Source: Bacteroidales bacterium UBA3724
GTDB taxonomy: Bacteria; Bacteroidota; Bacteroidia; Bacteroidales; P3
DNA: 15,228 nt
NCBI GenBank assembly: GCA_002371315.1
Contig: DFHL01000123.1
Location: forward strand, 1-15,228
Direction: 5' to 3'
Made by a program: the position numbers and the translations under genes. Of this stretch, positions 14,372 to 15,228 are shown in pieces. The notes under the pieces were generated by a model. The model was not told the DNA's origin. It did not search any database and worked only from the letters and a program-made list of their open reading frames with translations. The first letter of the stretch is position 1; every line of letters starts with the position of its first letter.

Positions 14372-15067
14372 TTATTGTGCCTGATCGTCGATTTGGGGGT
14401 CCACCAGCGTGCCGTCCTCGCAGCACACCACGCGGGCCGGGAACTTGTCGATCATCATAAAGTCGTGCGTCGAGATAAGCATCGACACGCCCGAGGTGCG
14501 GTTGATTTCGGTCAGCAGGTGCATAATCTCGCTCGACGTGATGGGGTCCAGATTGCCCGTCGGCTCGTCGGCCAGAATCAGGTCGGGCGTGTTGACCAGC
14601 GCCCTGGCGATGCCCACGCGCTGGCGTTCGCCCTCCGACAGGCGGTAGGTCTGGTCGGCGGCCTTGTCGGCAACGCCCACGGCCGTCAGCACCTCCATAA
14701 TGCGGTCGTCGATCTGCTTTTTGTCCTTCCACCCGATGCTTTTCAGCACAAAAGCCAGATTGTCATACACATTGCGGTCGGTCAGCAGCTGGAAGTTCTG
14801 GAACACGATGCCCAGCCGGCGGCGCAGCAGGGGGATTTGGCGCCGCTTGAGGTTCGACAGGTTGAAGCCGCACACCACGCCGCTGCCCTCTTCGAGCGGA
14901 CTGTCGCCATAGAGTGTGCGCAGCAGCGACGTCTTGCCGGCGCCGCTCTTGCCGATGAGGTACACAAACTCGCCCTTCTGCATACGGAAGTTGACGTTGC
15001 GCAGCACGACGCCTGCCTCGTTGCTGACTATCACATTGTTGAGGGATATTATCGGTTCTTTGTCCAT
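14372..15067 (-). CDS. ftsE: Cell-division ABC ATPase FtsE
   Basis: FtsE is the cytoplasmic ATPase that, with the membrane protein FtsX, controls peptidoglycan hydrolases at the division site. The 231-residue product has the full ABC set: Walker A GKSGAGKT (39-46), Q90 in the Q-loop (VFQNFQLL), signature LSEGE (143-147), Walker B LILADE (163-168), the D-loop after GNLD, and H201 in STHD. Length and the short, coupling-free architecture match FtsE better than LolD-type exporters, though the two families are close. No ftsX lies in the window. It is the first gene of a likely five-gene operon ending in rlmH. No clear -7 element was found upstream. Confidence 0.9.
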   Translation of the reverse strand: MDKEPIISLNNVIVSNEAGVVLRNVNFRMQKGEFVYLIGKSGAGKTSLLRTLYGDSPLEEGSGVVCGFNLSNLKRRQIPLLRRRLGIVFQNFQLLTDRNVYDNLAFVLKSIGWKDKKQIDDRIMEVLTAVGVADKAADQTYRLSEGERQRVGIARALVNTPDLILADEPTGNLDPITSSEIMHLLTEINRTSGVSMLISTHDFMMIDKFPARVVCCEDGTLVDPQIDDQAQ

Positions 15068-15228
15068 ATCGCTTGGTTTACTTTAATCATCTTTTATGGC
15101 AACCCGTAAAACGGACTATGTTTCAAAATATTGTACATCCGGCAAAAAAAACATCTTTTGCCTCGCCAAGGCACTCCCCGCCGCCACCCGAGGACGCTGA
15201 TTTTCAGCACCCGCTCCGCCCGTTGTAC
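15068..15228. other. Non-coding region upstream of ftsE (window edge)
   Basis: I see no gene in these 160 bases. The stretch includes a 7-bp inverted repeat, GGCAAAA (15141-15147) and TTTTGCC (15156-15162), without a following T run, so it is not a convincing terminator. A TATTTTG sequence on the minus strand resembles a -7 box but is one base short of the consensus spacing. The rest is C-rich and ends at the window edge. Confidence 0.5.

Overview
The window looks like chromosomal core DNA from a Bacteroidota member, most likely order Bacteroidales. Several features point there. Promoter elements match the Bacteroidota form (TAnnTTTG with an upstream TTTG about 19 bases away). Shine-Dalgarno sites are almost absent. 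The ribosomal proteins are of the Bacteroides/Prevotella type. A cobalamin riboswitch leads a BtuB receptor paired with a BtuG-like surface lipoprotein. The coding DNA is fairly GC-rich, and three of the five tRNA isoacceptors have C34 anticodons, which fits G-ending codon use. The genus cannot be fixed from sequence reading alone.

Layout, left to right. Positions 76-1365 (minus): rpsF-rpsR-rplI (S6, S18, L9), ending in a strong intrinsic terminator. Positions 1400-1983 (minus): six tRNA genes (Gly, Gly, Leu, Lys, Pro, Thr in transcription order), fed by a textbook promoter at 2048-2078 and running without a visible terminator towards rpsF. Positions 2085-4724 (minus): mutS with a GTG start and its own promoter. 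Positions 4784-5623 (minus): a YugP-type membrane zinc peptidase with its own terminator. Positions 5624-6194: a long non-coding stretch with two kinds of short tandem repeat, a TTATCA cluster and an AT tract. Positions 6195-9663 (plus): promoter, cobalamin riboswitch, btuB and a btuG-like lipoprotein, the only plus-strand unit, closed by a bidirectional terminator. Positions 9687-10811 (minus): a DRTGG-domain protein followed by a PHP-domain phosphoesterase. Positions 10912-15067 (minus): ftsE, an OmpA-family protein, a FemAB/GNAT-like transferase, a SAM methyltransferase and rlmH, spaced tightly enough to be one operon.

How the parts work together. The riboswitch should shut off btuB-btuG when cobalamin is plentiful. 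BtuG would capture the vitamin at the cell surface and BtuB would import it using TonB energy. The left part serves translation (tRNAs, ribosomal proteins) and mismatch repair. The right part mixes envelope and division functions (FtsE, OmpA-like protein, FemAB-like enzyme) with ribosome methylation (RlmH).

I found no mobile element, CRISPR array, toxin-antitoxin pair, defence cassette or other clearly new multi-gene system. The observations most worth following are the apparent circular permutation of the BtuG-like propeller, the repeat-rich intergenic region at 5881-6148, the unassigned FemAB-methyltransferase pair, and the lone Shine-Dalgarno site in front of rplI.
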